From Verrucomicrobiales bacterium (GTDB lineage: Bacteria; Verrucomicrobiota; Verrucomicrobiia; Verrucomicrobiales; V1-33), in the NCBI GenBank assembly GCA_028293125.1, contig JAQGPJ010000071.1:124001-188000 (forward strand): a DNA stretch of 64,000 nucleotides, in the 5' to 3' direction. A program made the translations under genes and the position numbers. How positions within the stretch are numbered: the first letter of the stretch is position 1; each line of letters opens with the position of its first letter. Positions 22,222-33,255 of the stretch are shown here, piece after piece. The notes under the pieces were generated by a model. The model worked only from the letters and a program-made list of their open reading frames with translations, was not told the origin of the DNA and ran no database searches.

Positions 22222-22576
22222 ACCGGACTGGATTGCACTGGACAACCCTCGCGACTGCTGCCCGGAACGGACCGGATCCTGATCCTTCCCCAGCTGGATA
22301 TCCCCAAGCTGAGGTGACCGGCATAGCACGGACTGGCGCTGCTGACGGCCGAAAGCCGGTATGACGCCGTAGTTATGTGGAAAGGTGCCGGAATACGGGC
22401 ATCTCCGGCATCCAATGACTGGATTTTGCAATCCCAAGTGTTATTCCCGGTTGGCAGCGGATGGATAATGCTGTATTTCTGAGCAATTCCGACTCTGTCA
22501 GCCTGTTCGCCAGTGCCACTGGCGCCGGACGGGGGCAGGGGTTTTGCCGGAAGCCGCTTTTTCATCATTGCCACGC

Positions 22577-23074
22577 ATGTCCTCGGGGAATTCCGGTTGT
22601 CTCTATCTCATCATCAGGTTTCTGCGGAAACTGTTCGGGCTCAGGCCTCCGTTGCCGCCCTATCAGGCGGCGCGGTTCCTTTCTCCGGCGGAACTGGCCT
22701 TTTATCATATTCTGCGGGATGCGGTGGGGGATATGCTGACCATCTGTGTGAAGGTGCGCATCGCGGATGTCATCGCCGCCCCCAGAAGTGAGAGCTACCG
22801 GCTCCAGTTCAGCCGCATCAGCTCCAAGCACTTTGATTTTGTGCTCTGCACTCCGCAAGCCATGGTGCCGGTGGCGTTCGTGGAGCTGGACGACTCCTCC
22901 CATCTGACGCCGGCGGCGCAGAAGTCCGACGCTTTCAAGGATGCCACCGCCCGGCAGGCGGGCATTCCTCTTTTCCGCTTTCCCGTGCGCAAATCCCTCA
23001 CGGCCGGAGAGGTGCATCAGGCTCTGGCCCCGGTCCTCTTTCCTCCGAAAACCACCCGCTCCCGCCGCCGGTGA
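22577..23074 (+). CDS. DUF2726 domain protein
   Basis: FLSPAELAFYHILRDAVGDMLTICVKVRIADVIA...SSKHFDFVLCTPQAMVPVAFVELDDSSH...DAFKDATARQAGIPLFRFP; start uncertain (ORF from 22544). Confidence 0.75.
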   Translation: MSSGNSGCLYLIIRFLRKLFGLRPPLPPYQAARFLSPAELAFYHILRDAVGDMLTICVKVRIADVIAAPRSESYRLQFSRISSKHFDFVLCTPQAMVPVAFVELDDSSHLTPAAQKSDAFKDATARQAGIPLFRFPVRKSLTAGEVHQALAPVLFPPKTTRSRRR

Positions 23075-23380
23075 GGGTGGGCCGCCGACTGCTGTTCCTG
23101 TGCTTCCCGCGTTTCCGGGACCGGACGGAAATATCAAAATACCTCTTTTTAAAGTGTCTGCCCCAAGCTGCCATCACTCAATGCTTCGGGGCAGGGGATA
23201 TTCATAGCCAATTCAGGGTTTGCGGAGTCAAGCTGTCAATTTGTATATCAAATAATCATCCTGGGAGGTTTGTGCCGTTTTTCCGCTGAATTGAACGGAC
23301 ACAATCCCCTGGTGTCCAAGATTTCCATCACAAAGCTTGCATTCGCCCCCTTTGCTCTGACAAGTGCTGCGCCGTAATCC

Positions 23381-24403
23381 ATGTCCGAGACTTCCTCCTT
23401 ATCCTCTCCGCTGCCTGAAGACGATGTGGCGGCCATCGATCATCTCCGGGCCACCTACGGCCGCCTTACCAGGGAACTGGGCAAGGTCATTGTCGGCCAG
23501 CAGGACGTGATCGAGCAGCTGTGCATCTGCCTTTTCGCCCGGGGCCATGCCCTGCTGATGGGGGTTCCGGGCCTGGCGAAGACGCTGCTGATCAGCCGGT
23601 TGGCGGAAACGCTCTCGCTCGGTTTCAGCCGCATTCAGTTCACGCCGGATTTGATGCCGATGGATATCACCGGCACCGACATTCTCCAGGAGCTGCCCGG
23701 CGGGAAACGCCAGTTTGAATTCGCGAAAGGTCCCGTCTTCGCCAACATCGTGCTGGCCGATGAGATCAACCGCGCCCCGGCCAAAACCCAGGCGGCGATG
23801 CTGGAGGCCATGCAGGAGCACCGGGTCACGGTCGCCGGGCGCACCTATAAACTGGAGGCCCCGTTTTTTGTGCTGGCCACGCAGAACCCCATCGAACAGG
23901 AAGGCACCTATCCTTTGCCCGAAGCGCAGCTGGACCGCTTCATGTTCATGATCGGCGTGGACTACCCCAGCCGGGACGAGGAGATCGCCATCGCCCGCTC
24001 CACCACCGGGACCGGCCAGCCGGTGCTGGAGCATGTGCTGGATGGAGACCGCGTGACCGCCTACCAGGAATTGGTGCGGCGGGTGCCGGTGCCTGACCAT
24101 ATCTATTCCTTCGCCGTCGATCTGGTGCGCCGGACCCGTCCCGCGGGGACGGAGGCGCCGGACTGGCTGAAGCCGCTGGTGGGCTGGGGGGCCGGGCCGC
24201 GCGCGGTGCAGTACCTGATTCTGGGAGCCAAGGCGCGCGCCGCGCTGATGGGAAGCTACATGGTGCGGCTGGAGGATGTGATTGCCGTGGCCCAGCCGGT
24301 GCTGAGGCACCGTCTGATGACAACATTCACGGCCCAGTCGGATGGCATCGACAGCATCGCGGTCACGAAGCGCCTCGTGGAGGATTTGCGCAGGGAGGGC
24401 TGA
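23381..24403 (+). CDS. MoxR family AAA ATPase
   Basis: [18 protein letters not shown] (Walker A), [53 protein letters not shown]. Confidence 0.95.
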   Translation: MSETSSLSSPLPEDDVAAIDHLRATYGRLTRELGKVIVGQQDVIEQLCICLFARGHALLMGVPGLAKTLLISRLAETLSLGFSRIQFTPDLMPMDITGTDILQELPGGKRQFEFAKGPVFANIVLADEINRAPAKTQAAMLEAMQEHRVTVAGRTYKLEAPFFVLATQNPIEQEGTYPLPEAQLDRFMFMIGVDYPSRDEEIAIARSTTGTGQPVLEHVLDGDRVTAYQELVRRVPVPDHIYSFAVDLVRRTRPAGTEAPDWLKPLVGWGAGPRAVQYLILGAKARAALMGSYMVRLEDVIAVAQPVLRHRLMTTFTAQSDGIDSIAVTKRLVEDLRREG

Positions 24404-24442
24404 GAGCGCCCCGTCCGCCGGAGTTTCCCACACCCTTCGCCG

Positions 24443-25357
24443 ATGAGCTCCGCCGCCGCCGTCTCCACTTCCATAATTGACAGCACGGTGATTTCCCGTC
24501 TGCTGGCGCTGCCCCTGAATGCCCGGCAGGCCATGACCGGCAGCGTCTCAGGCCGGCACCGCAGCCCGGTCAGGGGTTCGTCCGTGGAGTTTGCCCAATA
24601 CCGCAAATATGTGCCCGGCGATGACACCCGGCGGCTCGACTGGCGCACTTGGGGAAGGACGGACCGGTTTTATATCAAGGAGTTTGAAGCCGACACCAAC
24701 CTGCGCCTCGCCCTTGTCGTGGATGCCAGCGGCTCCATGGGCTACGGCCCGGCGGGCGCCACGCGGCTGGACTACAGCCGGAAACTGGCGGGAAGTCTCG
24801 GCTGGCTGGCGGCGCATCAGGGGGATGCCGTGGGCCTGTGGGGCGTCGGCAGGGACCACCGTCAGAAGCTGCCCGCCAAACGTGGGGCGGCCCATCTGAA
24901 GCTGGTGCTGGATCAACTGGCGGGTCTGGAGGCCCAAGGGGGAACCACCATTCTGGAAGCCCTGCATCAGGCGGCGGACCAAATTCCGCAGCGTGCCCTG
25001 GTGGTGGCGGTGTCGGATTTTTTTATTGAGCCCGCAAAGCTGAAGCAGGCGCTCCAGCATCTGGGCTTCCGCCGTCATGATGTCGCCCTGTTCCACGTGC
25101 TGGACCGGGTGGAGCTGGACTTCAGCTTCGACCGCCCGGCGCGTTTTGTCGACATGGAGGGAGGAGAGACCCTGCTGGCCGATCCGCCGATGATTGCCAG
25201 CCGCTATCAGGAAGCGGTCAAAAAATATCTGGCGGAGATGGACGAAATGGTCTGCACCACGGGAGTGGACTATCACAGAGTTCTGATGAGCGAGCCTTTC
25301 GGGGAGGTGCTCGCCCGCTTCCTCCTTTCCCGGCTTCAATCCAAAGGCCGCCGCTGA
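24443..25357 (+). CDS. DUF58 domain protein
   Basis: GRHRSPVRGSSVEFAQYRKYVPGDDTRRLDWRTWGRTDRFYIKEFEADTNLRLALVVDASGSMGYG. Confidence 0.93.
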   Translation: MSSAAAVSTSIIDSTVISRLLALPLNARQAMTGSVSGRHRSPVRGSSVEFAQYRKYVPGDDTRRLDWRTWGRTDRFYIKEFEADTNLRLALVVDASGSMGYGPAGATRLDYSRKLAGSLGWLAAHQGDAVGLWGVGRDHRQKLPAKRGAAHLKLVLDQLAGLEAQGGTTILEALHQAADQIPQRALVVAVSDFFIEPAKLKQALQHLGFRRHDVALFHVLDRVELDFSFDRPARFVDMEGGETLLADPPMIASRYQEAVKKYLAEMDEMVCTTGVDYHRVLMSEPFGEVLARFLLSRLQSKGRR

Positions 25358-25366
25358 CCGGACCGC

Positions 25367-27430
25367 ATGAGCTTTCTCGCGCCCCTGCTGCTTTTCGGCC
25401 TGCCCTTGGCACTGTTGCCGGTGGTGATCCACCTTATCCACCTGATGCGGCGGCGGCAGGTGAAGTGGGCGGCGATGATGTTTCTCCATGCCGCGCAGCG
25501 GATGAACAAGGGCCTGTCGAAGCTGCGGCAGTACCTCATTCTGTTATTCCGGGTGCTGGCGGTGGCGGCGCTGATCCTGATGGCGGGACGTCCGCTGGCG
25601 GGCGGGCTGCTGGGCCTCACCGGAGGGGCTCCGGACTCCGTGATCGTGCTGCTGGACCGCAGTGCCTCCATGGAGCAGCAGCTCCCCACGGCGGGTGTCA
25701 GCAAGCGCGCCGCCGGGCTGCGCAATCTGGCGGCGGCCATCCGGGACGCCTATGGCAAGCGTTCGCGCCTGGTGCTGATCGACAGCGCGACACTCCAGCC
25801 GCTGCCTTTGGAGAAACCGGAGGCGCTCCTCGATCTGCCTCAAACCGGCCCCACGGACACCGCCGCCGATGTGCCGGCCCTGCTTCAGGGGGCACTGGAT
25901 TACATCACCACCAACCAGACCGGCCGCACCGATGTCTGGCTGCTGAGCGATCTGCGGCAGTCCGACTGGAACACCGCCGGAGGCCGCTGGACCGTCCTGC
26001 GCGGGGCCTTCGCCACTCTGCCGGCGGTGCGGTTCCAGGTGCTGGCCTATCCGGAAACACCCGCGGCGGACATGGGGGTCACGGTTGAACAGGCGCAGCG
26101 GCGCGGGACGGCGGAGAAAGCCGAACTGCTCCTCGATATCCGCCTGACGCGCGGGGAGCCGGCCGCGGAGCCGCTGACCGTGCCCCTGCGGGTGGTGGTG
26201 AACGGCGCCGCCAGCACGCTGAATGTGGAGCTCAAAGGCGGTCAGGCGCTGCTGCAGGGTCTGTCCATTCCTATTGATACCGCCACGCACCGTGGTTGGG
26301 GCCGGGTGGAGCTGGCGGCGGACTCCAGTCCGGCGGACAACATTTCGACCTTCGGCTTCGATGATCCGCCCCCTCTGAAATCCGTCATCGTCAGCGGCAG
26401 TCCCGAAGTGTCCGGCCCGCTGCTGGCGGCCCTGACGGCCCCGGCCGATGCCTCCCGGAAATACGAATGCGCCGTTCTGCCTCCGGAGCGGGCGGCGGAG
26501 ATCGTCTGGGACGAGACCGCGCTCATCGTCTGGCAGGCGGCGCTTCCGCGCAACGACCCCGTGCTCACCGGGCAGTTGGAGGCCTACGCCAAGGCCGGGC
26601 GCACGCTGATCCTTCTGCCGCCGGAAAAGCCGGGGGATGGGACATTCTCCGGCCTGCGCTGGACGGCTTGGAAAGACGCCGCCACGGACAAACCTGCCCT
26701 CGTTGAATGGTGGCGCAGCGATGCCGGTCCGCTGGCCGGCACGCGGGCTGGAGCCGCCTTGCCGGTGGGGGAAACCGAGGTTCAGCGCTGGTGCGCCTTG
26801 GAGGGCGAATGCATCCCCCTGGCCCGGCTGGGCGAATCCAGCGGCCGGGCACCGCTGCTGGCGCAGACCGCCCGTGATGGCGATGGTGGGGGCGGGGGGG
26901 GTGTTTACTTTCTGACCACTCTGCCGTCCGCCGGATCCTCCACCCTGGGACGGGACGGCGTAGTGCTGTTTGCCTTCCTGCACCGGGCTTTGAATAACGG
27001 GGCCGCCACTTTGGGCAATGCCCGGCGGCGCGACGCGGGGAAGGGGGCGCTGGGGGAGGATCCGGGTGTTTGGACCCGTCTGGATTTGGCGGAGCGAGGG
27101 GAGATTCCGCCAGCTGAACTGCCGCTGCGGGTGGGTGTCCTGCAGCGGAGGGTGCCCGGCAAACCCGATCTCCTGCTGGCCCTCAACCGGCCGGCGTCCG
27201 AGGATGCGCCGGGGGTGGTGGGCAAAGCGTCGCTGGATGAATTGTTCGCCGGGCTCGACTGGCGGCTGCTGGAACGGACGCTCGGCCAGGAGAAAAGCCT
27301 GACCAGTGAGGTTTGGCGCACTTTCCTGATGCTGATGGCGGCGGCGCTGGTGCTGGAGGCCGTGTTGTGCCTGCCGGAGCGCCGCAAAGCTTCGGAGCGC
27401 CCGGGGGATTTTGGAAAACAGCCCGCATGA
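25367..27430 (+). CDS. BatA (aerotolerance N-terminal) / VWA membrane protein
   Basis: MSFLAPLLLFGLPLALLPVVIHLIHLMRRRQVKWAAMMFLHAAQRMNKGLSKLRQYLILLFRVLAVAALILMAGRPL; VIVLLDRSASME. Confidence 0.9.
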   Translation: MSFLAPLLLFGLPLALLPVVIHLIHLMRRRQVKWAAMMFLHAAQRMNKGLSKLRQYLILLFRVLAVAALILMAGRPLAGGLLGLTGGAPDSVIVLLDRSASMEQQLPTAGVSKRAAGLRNLAAAIRDAYGKRSRLVLIDSATLQPLPLEKPEALLDLPQTGPTDTAADVPALLQGALDYITTNQTGRTDVWLLSDLRQSDWNTAGGRWTVLRGAFATLPAVRFQVLAYPETPAADMGVTVEQAQRRGTAEKAELLLDIRLTRGEPAAEPLTVPLRVVVNGAASTLNVELKGGQALLQGLSIPIDTATHRGWGRVELAADSSPADNISTFGFDDPPPLKSVIVSGSPEVSGPLLAALTAPADASRKYECAVLPPERAAEIVWDETALIVWQAALPRNDPVLTGQLEAYAKAGRTLILLPPEKPGDGTFSGLRWTAWKDAATDKPALVEWWRSDAGPLAGTRAGAALPVGETEVQRWCALEGECIPLARLGESSGRAPLLAQTARDGDGGGGGGVYFLTTLPSAGSSTLGRDGVVLFAFLHRALNNGAATLGNARRRDAGKGALGEDPGVWTRLDLAERGEIPPAELPLRVGVLQRRVPGKPDLLLALNRPASEDAPGVVGKASLDELFAGLDWRLLERTLGQEKSLTSEVWRTFLMLMAAALVLEAVLCLPERRKASERPGDFGKQPA

Positions 27431-28431
27431 AACCTTCCTCCAGCGAACTCGTTTTCACCTCCACGCCGCTGTCGGTGGCCGGAGCGGCGCTGTTTGTGCT
27501 TCTGGTGGCGGCGCTGGCCCTGACGGCGTGGCGGCGCAATGGCTGGCGCACGCTGATCGGCTGGCTGGAATTCCTGCGGGTGCTGGTGGCGGCGGGCATC
27601 GCCATCACCCTGAACCAGCCGGAATGGCGGGAGACGTTCAAGCCGGACACCAAGCCGGTGGTGGCGGTGCTGCACGATGTCTCCGGCAGCATGGAAACCC
27701 GCGATGTCACGGATCCCGCGGATTCCGCCGCCGAAGCCCGGTCGCGTCAGGAGGCCGCCGCTCCCTTGGCTGATCCAGCGCTTTGGAAACCTCTCGCGGA
27801 GCGCATGGAGGTGGTGATCGAGCCTTTTTCCTCCTCCGGGGATCCTGCGGCGGAGGCGACCGATCTGCACGGTGCCCTGATGAGCCTGCTGGAGCGGCAG
27901 CCGCGCCTCGCAGCCGTGGTGCTGGCGACGGACGGGGATTGGAACACCGGGCTGGCTCCCTCCCAGGCGGCGGTCCGTCTGCGCATGAAGGGCGTTCCGG
28001 TTTTTGCCGTGCCCATGGGGGCGGACACCCGGCTGCCGGATGTGGAGATTGCCAGTTTCGATGTCCCGGCGTTCGCCGTCGCCGGCAAGCCGCTGCGGAT
28101 TCCCTTTTCCATCGATTCCTCCCTGCCGCGCGACGAGGTGGCCTCGGTGGTCATGACCACCTCCTCCGGCGCGGAGGTCCGTCAGGAATTCACCCTCCCG
28201 GCCATGGGGCGTCTTCAGGATGCCATGGTGTGGCGGCCCGGTTCTCCCGGCAAAGTGCATCTGAAGCTGGAGGTGCCTCAAACCGGCACCGAGCGCAATT
28301 TGGAGAATAACAAAACAGAAGCCAATCTCGATATCCGCCAGGAGCAGCTCCACGTGCTGGTGGTGGAGAGCTTCCCGCGCTGGGAGTACCGCTACCTGCG
28401 GAACGCCCTCGAGCGCGATCCCGGCGTGTAG
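27427..28431 (+). pseudogene. VWA / glutamine-amidotransferase-like membrane protein, N-terminal part, ended by in-frame TAG at 28429-28431
   Basis: N-terminal TM region and VWA (VVAVLHDVSGSMETRD); ...LHVLVVESFPRWEYRYLRNALERDPGV*; next ORF continues in the same frame. Confidence 0.75.
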
Positions 28432-29631
28432 GTGCATACGCTGCTTTTTCAGCCGGATCTGGGCAAACCCGGAGCCGGGCGGGGTTATCTGCCTGCCTTT
28501 CCCAAGGAGGCGGAACTGGCCAAATACGATGTCGTTTTCCTGGGCGATGTGGGCATTGAAAAGGGCCAGCTGACAGCGGAGGACGGCACGGCGCTGGTCA
28601 GGCTGGTGCGGGATCAGGCGGGCGGTCTGGTTTTTCTGCCCGGTCTGCGGGGGTTCAATGCCTCCCTGCAGGGGAGCCCCCTGGGCGAACTGATGCCCGT
28701 GGTGTGGGATGAGGCCCAGCCGCGCGGCTGGGGCACCGCGGCTCCGGGACGCTTCACTCTGACCGATGCGGGCACGGAAAGCCTGCTGACAAAACTGGAG
28801 GATACCGCCGAGGCCAGTGCCAAGGCGTGGGCCGTCCTGCCGGGCTTCCAGTGGTATGCCCCCGCGCTGCGGGCCAAAGCCGGCACGGAGGTGCTCGCCA
28901 CCCACGCCACGGAGACCAACCAGTTTGGCCGGGTGCCCTTGATTGTGACACGCACCTTCGGGGCGGGGAAAATTCTTTATATGGGATCCGACGGCGCCTG
29001 GCGCTGGCGGCGCGGAGTCGAGGATAAATACCACTACCGCTTCTGGGGGCAGGTCGCCCGCTGGATGGCCTATCAGCGGAACATGGCCCAAGGGGAGCAG
29101 ATGCGGCTCTTTTTTGCTCCCGACCGTCCCCGGACGGGAGCCACCCTCACCCTGAATGCCAACGTCGCCGGCCTGAATGGCGAGCCTCTGCGCGGCGGCG
29201 TGGTCGTCGCGGAGATTCTGTCCGCTTCCGGCCGGCCGTCGTCAGTGCGCCTGTTGCCCGCGGGGGAGGAGGCCTGGGGCCTGTTCACCGGCGTATTCAC
29301 TCCGGCGGAACCCGGTGATTACCGAATCCGTCTGTCCTGCGCCGAGGCGGGGGCCGCTTTGGAGGCCACGGTATCCGTGCAGGGCACCCGCCGGGAAAAA
29401 CGCGGCCAGCCGGCGCGGCCTGAGGTGCTTCGGGAAATCGCCCAGCTGACTCGCGGGCAATGGATCGCCTCCGCCCGGCCCGCCGATGTGCTGGCCGCTG
29501 TCACGGCGCTGCCCGTCCCGGAGCTGACGGAGCGCCGCATTCCGCTCTGGGCGCATCCCGCCTGGGCGGGATCCCTCATTCTGTTGCTCGCACTCTTCTG
29601 GGCCGGGCGGAAAGCCGCCGGTGTTTTCTGA
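28432..29631 (+). pseudogene. Same protein, C-terminal (GATase-like) part downstream of the in-frame TAG
   Basis: Same frame (28432-27427 = 335 codons); VHTLLFQPDLGKPGAGRGYLPAFPKEAELAKYDVVFLGDVG; C-terminal TM helix. Confidence 0.75.
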
Positions 29632-29721
29632 CGTGAAAAATCTGTTTCCCACTCTGCAAAGCCTGTCAAATTCGATGCGCTGCCATTCCGGTGACAGTTC
29701 ACAACACGGAATCACCGCAGT

Positions 29722-32700
29722 TTGGTCCAATCCCAATCCCTGAGCGTTATGAATGGTTCCCCTCTCCCGCTTCCACCGGTTTTGTCCTCCAGATTGTCGG
29801 ACTTCCGCCGCCGGGTCTGGACAGTGAAACTGACTGAGGGTCTGCTGGCCTCGGTGTGCGGTCTCGCCCTTTCCTATCTGGCGGTCCTGGCGCTGGACCG
29901 CCTTATGGAAACCCCGGTGTGGCTGCGCTCCACCCTGCTGATTCTGGGGGCCGCCGTGCCGGGCATCGGATTGCCGCTGCAATGGCACCGCTGGGTCTGG
30001 CGGCAGCGTCGTCTGGAGGATGCTGCCCGGCTGCTGCGCTGGAAATTCCCGCGCCTCGGTGATCAGTTGCTGGGCATTGTGGAGCTGGCCGGGCAGAGCG
30101 GCACCGCCACCGGCCGCAGCGAACGCCTGGTGCAGGCCGCGATGGTCCAGGCGGACGAGGCGGTGAAAGATCAAAATTTCTCCGGAGCCGTGCCCCGCGC
30201 CAAACCCCGTCAATGGGCCTGGGCCTCCGCCGGAGCCGCAGTGCTGGTGGCGGCGGGTTTTGTGGGAATCAATGAAGCAGCCCGCAATGCCCTGACCCGC
30301 TGGCTGATGCCGTGGAGGGAGACGGAGCGCTTCACCTTTGCCCGCGTTGAGGGTTTGCCGGATCCATTGGTCGTGCCGTCCGCTGAACCTTTCACTCTGC
30401 CTATCCATCTTCTTAGCGAGTCGCAATGGAAGGCAGCCGATGCCGTGGGAAAAATTGACGGGCAGCCTGCCGTTTTTGCCAGCCTGAACAAGCGGGACGG
30501 GCAGGGCAGGGTCTATGGGAGCTTTGACCTGAATTTCCCCCCTCAGAAATCCGATAGCACCATTTCCTTGAAGGTGGGGGATGTGTATAAGGAAATTGCC
30601 GTCCAACCGCGCCCCCGCCCGGAGCTGACCGGGCTCCGGGTCCGCCTCCAGCTGCCGGATTATCTTCAATATGAGACCCGGCCCGTAGTGGACGTGCGGG
30701 GCGGATCCGTCAAGGTGCTGAAGGGCGCGCAGGCCAGCTTTGAAGCCAGTGCCAGCCGGGAATTGGCGCAGGCGCAAATCGACGGAAAACCCGTCCGCAC
30801 CGAGGAGGGCCGCCTCGTCACCGAGCCCCAGGCGGTGGATGCGGCCCGCGATGTCACCTTCACCTGGAAAGATTCCCTCGGCCTGAGTGCCCGCGTGCCC
30901 CTTGTGCTTCAGATCCAGACTTCGGAGGACGAGGCGCCCCGCATCACTGCCAGCCGGGAATCCCTGGAGCAGGTGGTGCTGGAATCCGAAGTGGTGGCTT
31001 TTGACATCAGTGCCTCGGACGACTTCGGTCTGCGTCATCTGGGTCTGGAGTGGAAAAGCGTGCCCGACGGCGGTCAGCCCGACGCGTCCCGCATCAAAGG
31101 CGGCAAAATCATCGCCGCCGGGGCTCCGGAAACCAAACAGATCAAATCCCGCGCCACCTTCTGCGCCACCCGCGAGGGCATCGCTCCTCAAACAGTCGAA
31201 GTCCGCGCCTGGGCCGCGGATTACATGGACAGCCGCGAACCGGCCCGCAGCGCCGCTTTTGTGCTCCATGTGCTCAACCGGCCCGACCACGCCCTGTGGG
31301 TCACCCAGCAGATGGGCAAATGGCTGGAGGCCGCCCGGGAGACCTATGAGCGGGAACAGCAGCTTCACCAGACCAACAAGGAACTGCGCGGCCTCAGCGC
31401 CACCGAGCTCGACCGCCCGGAAAACCGCCGCCGTGTGGCCCTGCAATCCAGCGCCGAAAACGCCAATGCCGCCCGCCTGGCCGCGCTGAATCAGGCCGGC
31501 CGCACCCTGGTGGAGCACGCGGCCAAAAATTCCGAATTCGATGCGCCCCGCCTGGAATCATGGGCCACCATGCTGAAGTCGCTCCAGGACATCGCCGCCA
31601 ACCGGATGCCGGATGTGGCCGGACTGCTCAAGCAGTCCGCCGATGCCAAAGCGGACGGAAAACCGGCATCCGCCGGCGCGGCGCCCAGCGGCCAGCAAAA
31701 TCCTGCCATGGCGGCAAATCCCGGCAGTTCCGGCGGCAAACCTGGAGCCCCCAAGGACAGCCCCACCGCGCCCGCCATTGCCCAGGGACCCCCGCCTCCT
31801 CCGGGTGGAAATGCCGCGCCTCCGGCTGATCCCGAAGCCAAACCCAAAGAGGCCGCGCCCTCCCTCAAACTGACGGAGAGCACCATGAATCCACCGGTCC
31901 CGCCCGCTGCGCCCGGGGCAGTGGAGGCACCAAAGCCGCCGGGTGCGGGGAAACTGACTCTCCCCACCAACTCCCTCGCCGCCGCGCCTGGACAAAAGCC
32001 GGGAAATGCTCCCCCGGCGGAGTCCTCCGCCCAAAAGCCGTTGGAGGCGGGGGTGAACGGGCAGAAGGAGCTGCTGGCGGAGTTTGCCAAAGTTTCCGAT
32101 CAACTGACGGACATCCTCTCCAGCCTGGAGGCCAGCACTTTTGTGAAACGCTTCAAAGCGGCCTCCCGTGAGCAGACCGCGCTCGCCTCCGGCATCAGTC
32201 AGAAAACCTTGGATGCTTTTGGCATTGCCCGGGAACCGCAGGCCACGCAGCCTTTGCTTCCACCCCCGGCCCCGCCGGACGGCGGCAAGGAGAGGGAGGA
32301 AGCCGCGGCCACGGCGGAAAACTCCGCGGACAAGGAGTCCAATGCGGTTTATGTGACCGCGTTCGCGCCCGAGGCGAAGGGGAAAGCCAAGGAGCAGAGC
32401 CGTGTGGTGGAGGTCATCCAGAGCGACCTTGAGGCCTATTTTCAACGCCGGCCGGACGCGCATTTCAGGAAGGTGCTTTCCGAAATGAAGCAGGTCAAAG
32501 TGGTGCAGGCCTTGGGCCGCATCGGCGACCGGGCCGCCGGAAACCTGAGCGGCAACGCCATGCACGGTGCGGAATTCTGGGCGGACACCATGGACCGCTG
32601 GGCCGAGGAGATGGTGGCGGCGGGCCAGTGCTCGAACTGTTCCTCCTGCAGCGGCGACAGCCTGCCGCCGGAGATCGTGCTGAAGGTCATGCAGTCGCTG

Positions 32701-33255
32701 CGGGATGAGATGAAACTGCGGGATGAAACCCGCGAATTGGAGAACGCCAAAAAGGCGCTTCAGGCCGGCGAACACAACACCCGCAGCCATAAGCTGGCTG
32801 GGGAGCAGACACGCATCTCCACCCATACCCGGAGCGCGATGGAGGACATCACCGCCTTGCCGGAGGGGGACCGGAAATTCGCCAAGGAAATGAAGCTGCT
32901 GACGGCGGTGGTGCGGGTGATGGATGAAACCACTACGCTGCTGGAGGCTCCGGAAACCGGAGCCCCGGCCATTGCCGCGGAGACGGAGGCCATTGAGTTC
33001 CTGCTCCAGACCAAACGGCAGAAGCCTGATGGCGGCGGTGGGGGCGGCGGAAGCCCTGGAGACGGGAAGGGTGGACTGGGCGTGGGCACTGCCGCTCTGA
33101 CGGATCTTGGTCCCGGTTCGGACGCGGACACCGTGGTCAGCGCCCGCCCGGTCGGACAGGCCACCGGCCATGCCGGACGTGAATTCCCCGACGAGTTCAG
33201 GTCCGGTCTTGATGCCTACTTCAGCCATTTGGAGGGAACCCGCCGCACCCCATGA
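29722..33255 (+). CDS. DUF4175 family protein
   Basis: 1177 aa; N-terminal TM pair, DDFGLRHLGLEWKSV, Pro/Ala-rich linker, C-terminal helical region; start may be 29749. Confidence 0.75.
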   Translation: MVQSQSLSVMNGSPLPLPPVLSSRLSDFRRRVWTVKLTEGLLASVCGLALSYLAVLALDRLMETPVWLRSTLLILGAAVPGIGLPLQWHRWVWRQRRLEDAARLLRWKFPRLGDQLLGIVELAGQSGTATGRSERLVQAAMVQADEAVKDQNFSGAVPRAKPRQWAWASAGAAVLVAAGFVGINEAARNALTRWLMPWRETERFTFARVEGLPDPLVVPSAEPFTLPIHLLSESQWKAADAVGKIDGQPAVFASLNKRDGQGRVYGSFDLNFPPQKSDSTISLKVGDVYKEIAVQPRPRPELTGLRVRLQLPDYLQYETRPVVDVRGGSVKVLKGAQASFEASASRELAQAQIDGKPVRTEEGRLVTEPQAVDAARDVTFTWKDSLGLSARVPLVLQIQTSEDEAPRITASRESLEQVVLESEVVAFDISASDDFGLRHLGLEWKSVPDGGQPDASRIKGGKIIAAGAPETKQIKSRATFCATREGIAPQTVEVRAWAADYMDSREPARSAAFVLHVLNRPDHALWVTQQMGKWLEAARETYEREQQLHQTNKELRGLSATELDRPENRRRVALQSSAENANAARLAALNQAGRTLVEHAAKNSEFDAPRLESWATMLKSLQDIAANRMPDVAGLLKQSADAKADGKPASAGAAPSGQQNPAMAANPGSSGGKPGAPKDSPTAPAIAQGPPPPPGGNAAPPADPEAKPKEAAPSLKLTESTMNPPVPPAAPGAVEAPKPPGAGKLTLPTNSLAAAPGQKPGNAPPAESSAQKPLEAGVNGQKELLAEFAKVSDQLTDILSSLEASTFVKRFKAASREQTALASGISQKTLDAFGIAREPQATQPLLPPPAPPDGGKEREEAAATAENSADKESNAVYVTAFAPEAKGKAKEQSRVVEVIQSDLEAYFQRRPDAHFRKVLSEMKQVKVVQALGRIGDRAAGNLSGNAMHGAEFWADTMDRWAEEMVAAGQCSNCSSCSGDSLPPEIVLKVMQSLRDEMKLRDETRELENAKKALQAGEHNTRSHKLAGEQTRISTHTRSAMEDITALPEGDRKFAKEMKLLTAVVRVMDETTTLLEAPETGAPAIAAETEAIEFLLQTKRQKPDGGGGGGGSPGDGKGGLGVGTAALTDLGPGSDADTVVSARPVGQATGHAGREFPDEFRSGLDAYFSHLEGTRRTP

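Noticed and set aside
22544-23074. DUF2726 gene as part of the GAF/subtilase/transpeptidase cluster
   Set aside because: Separated by about 320 bp of apparently non-coding sequence; no evidence of co-transcription.
26905-29091. 728-aa minus ORF across the BatA and VWA genes
   Set aside because: Antisense shadow over a conserved operon; no domain signal.
29242-31518. 758-aa minus ORF opposite DUF4175
   Set aside because: Antisense shadow with no recognisable motif.
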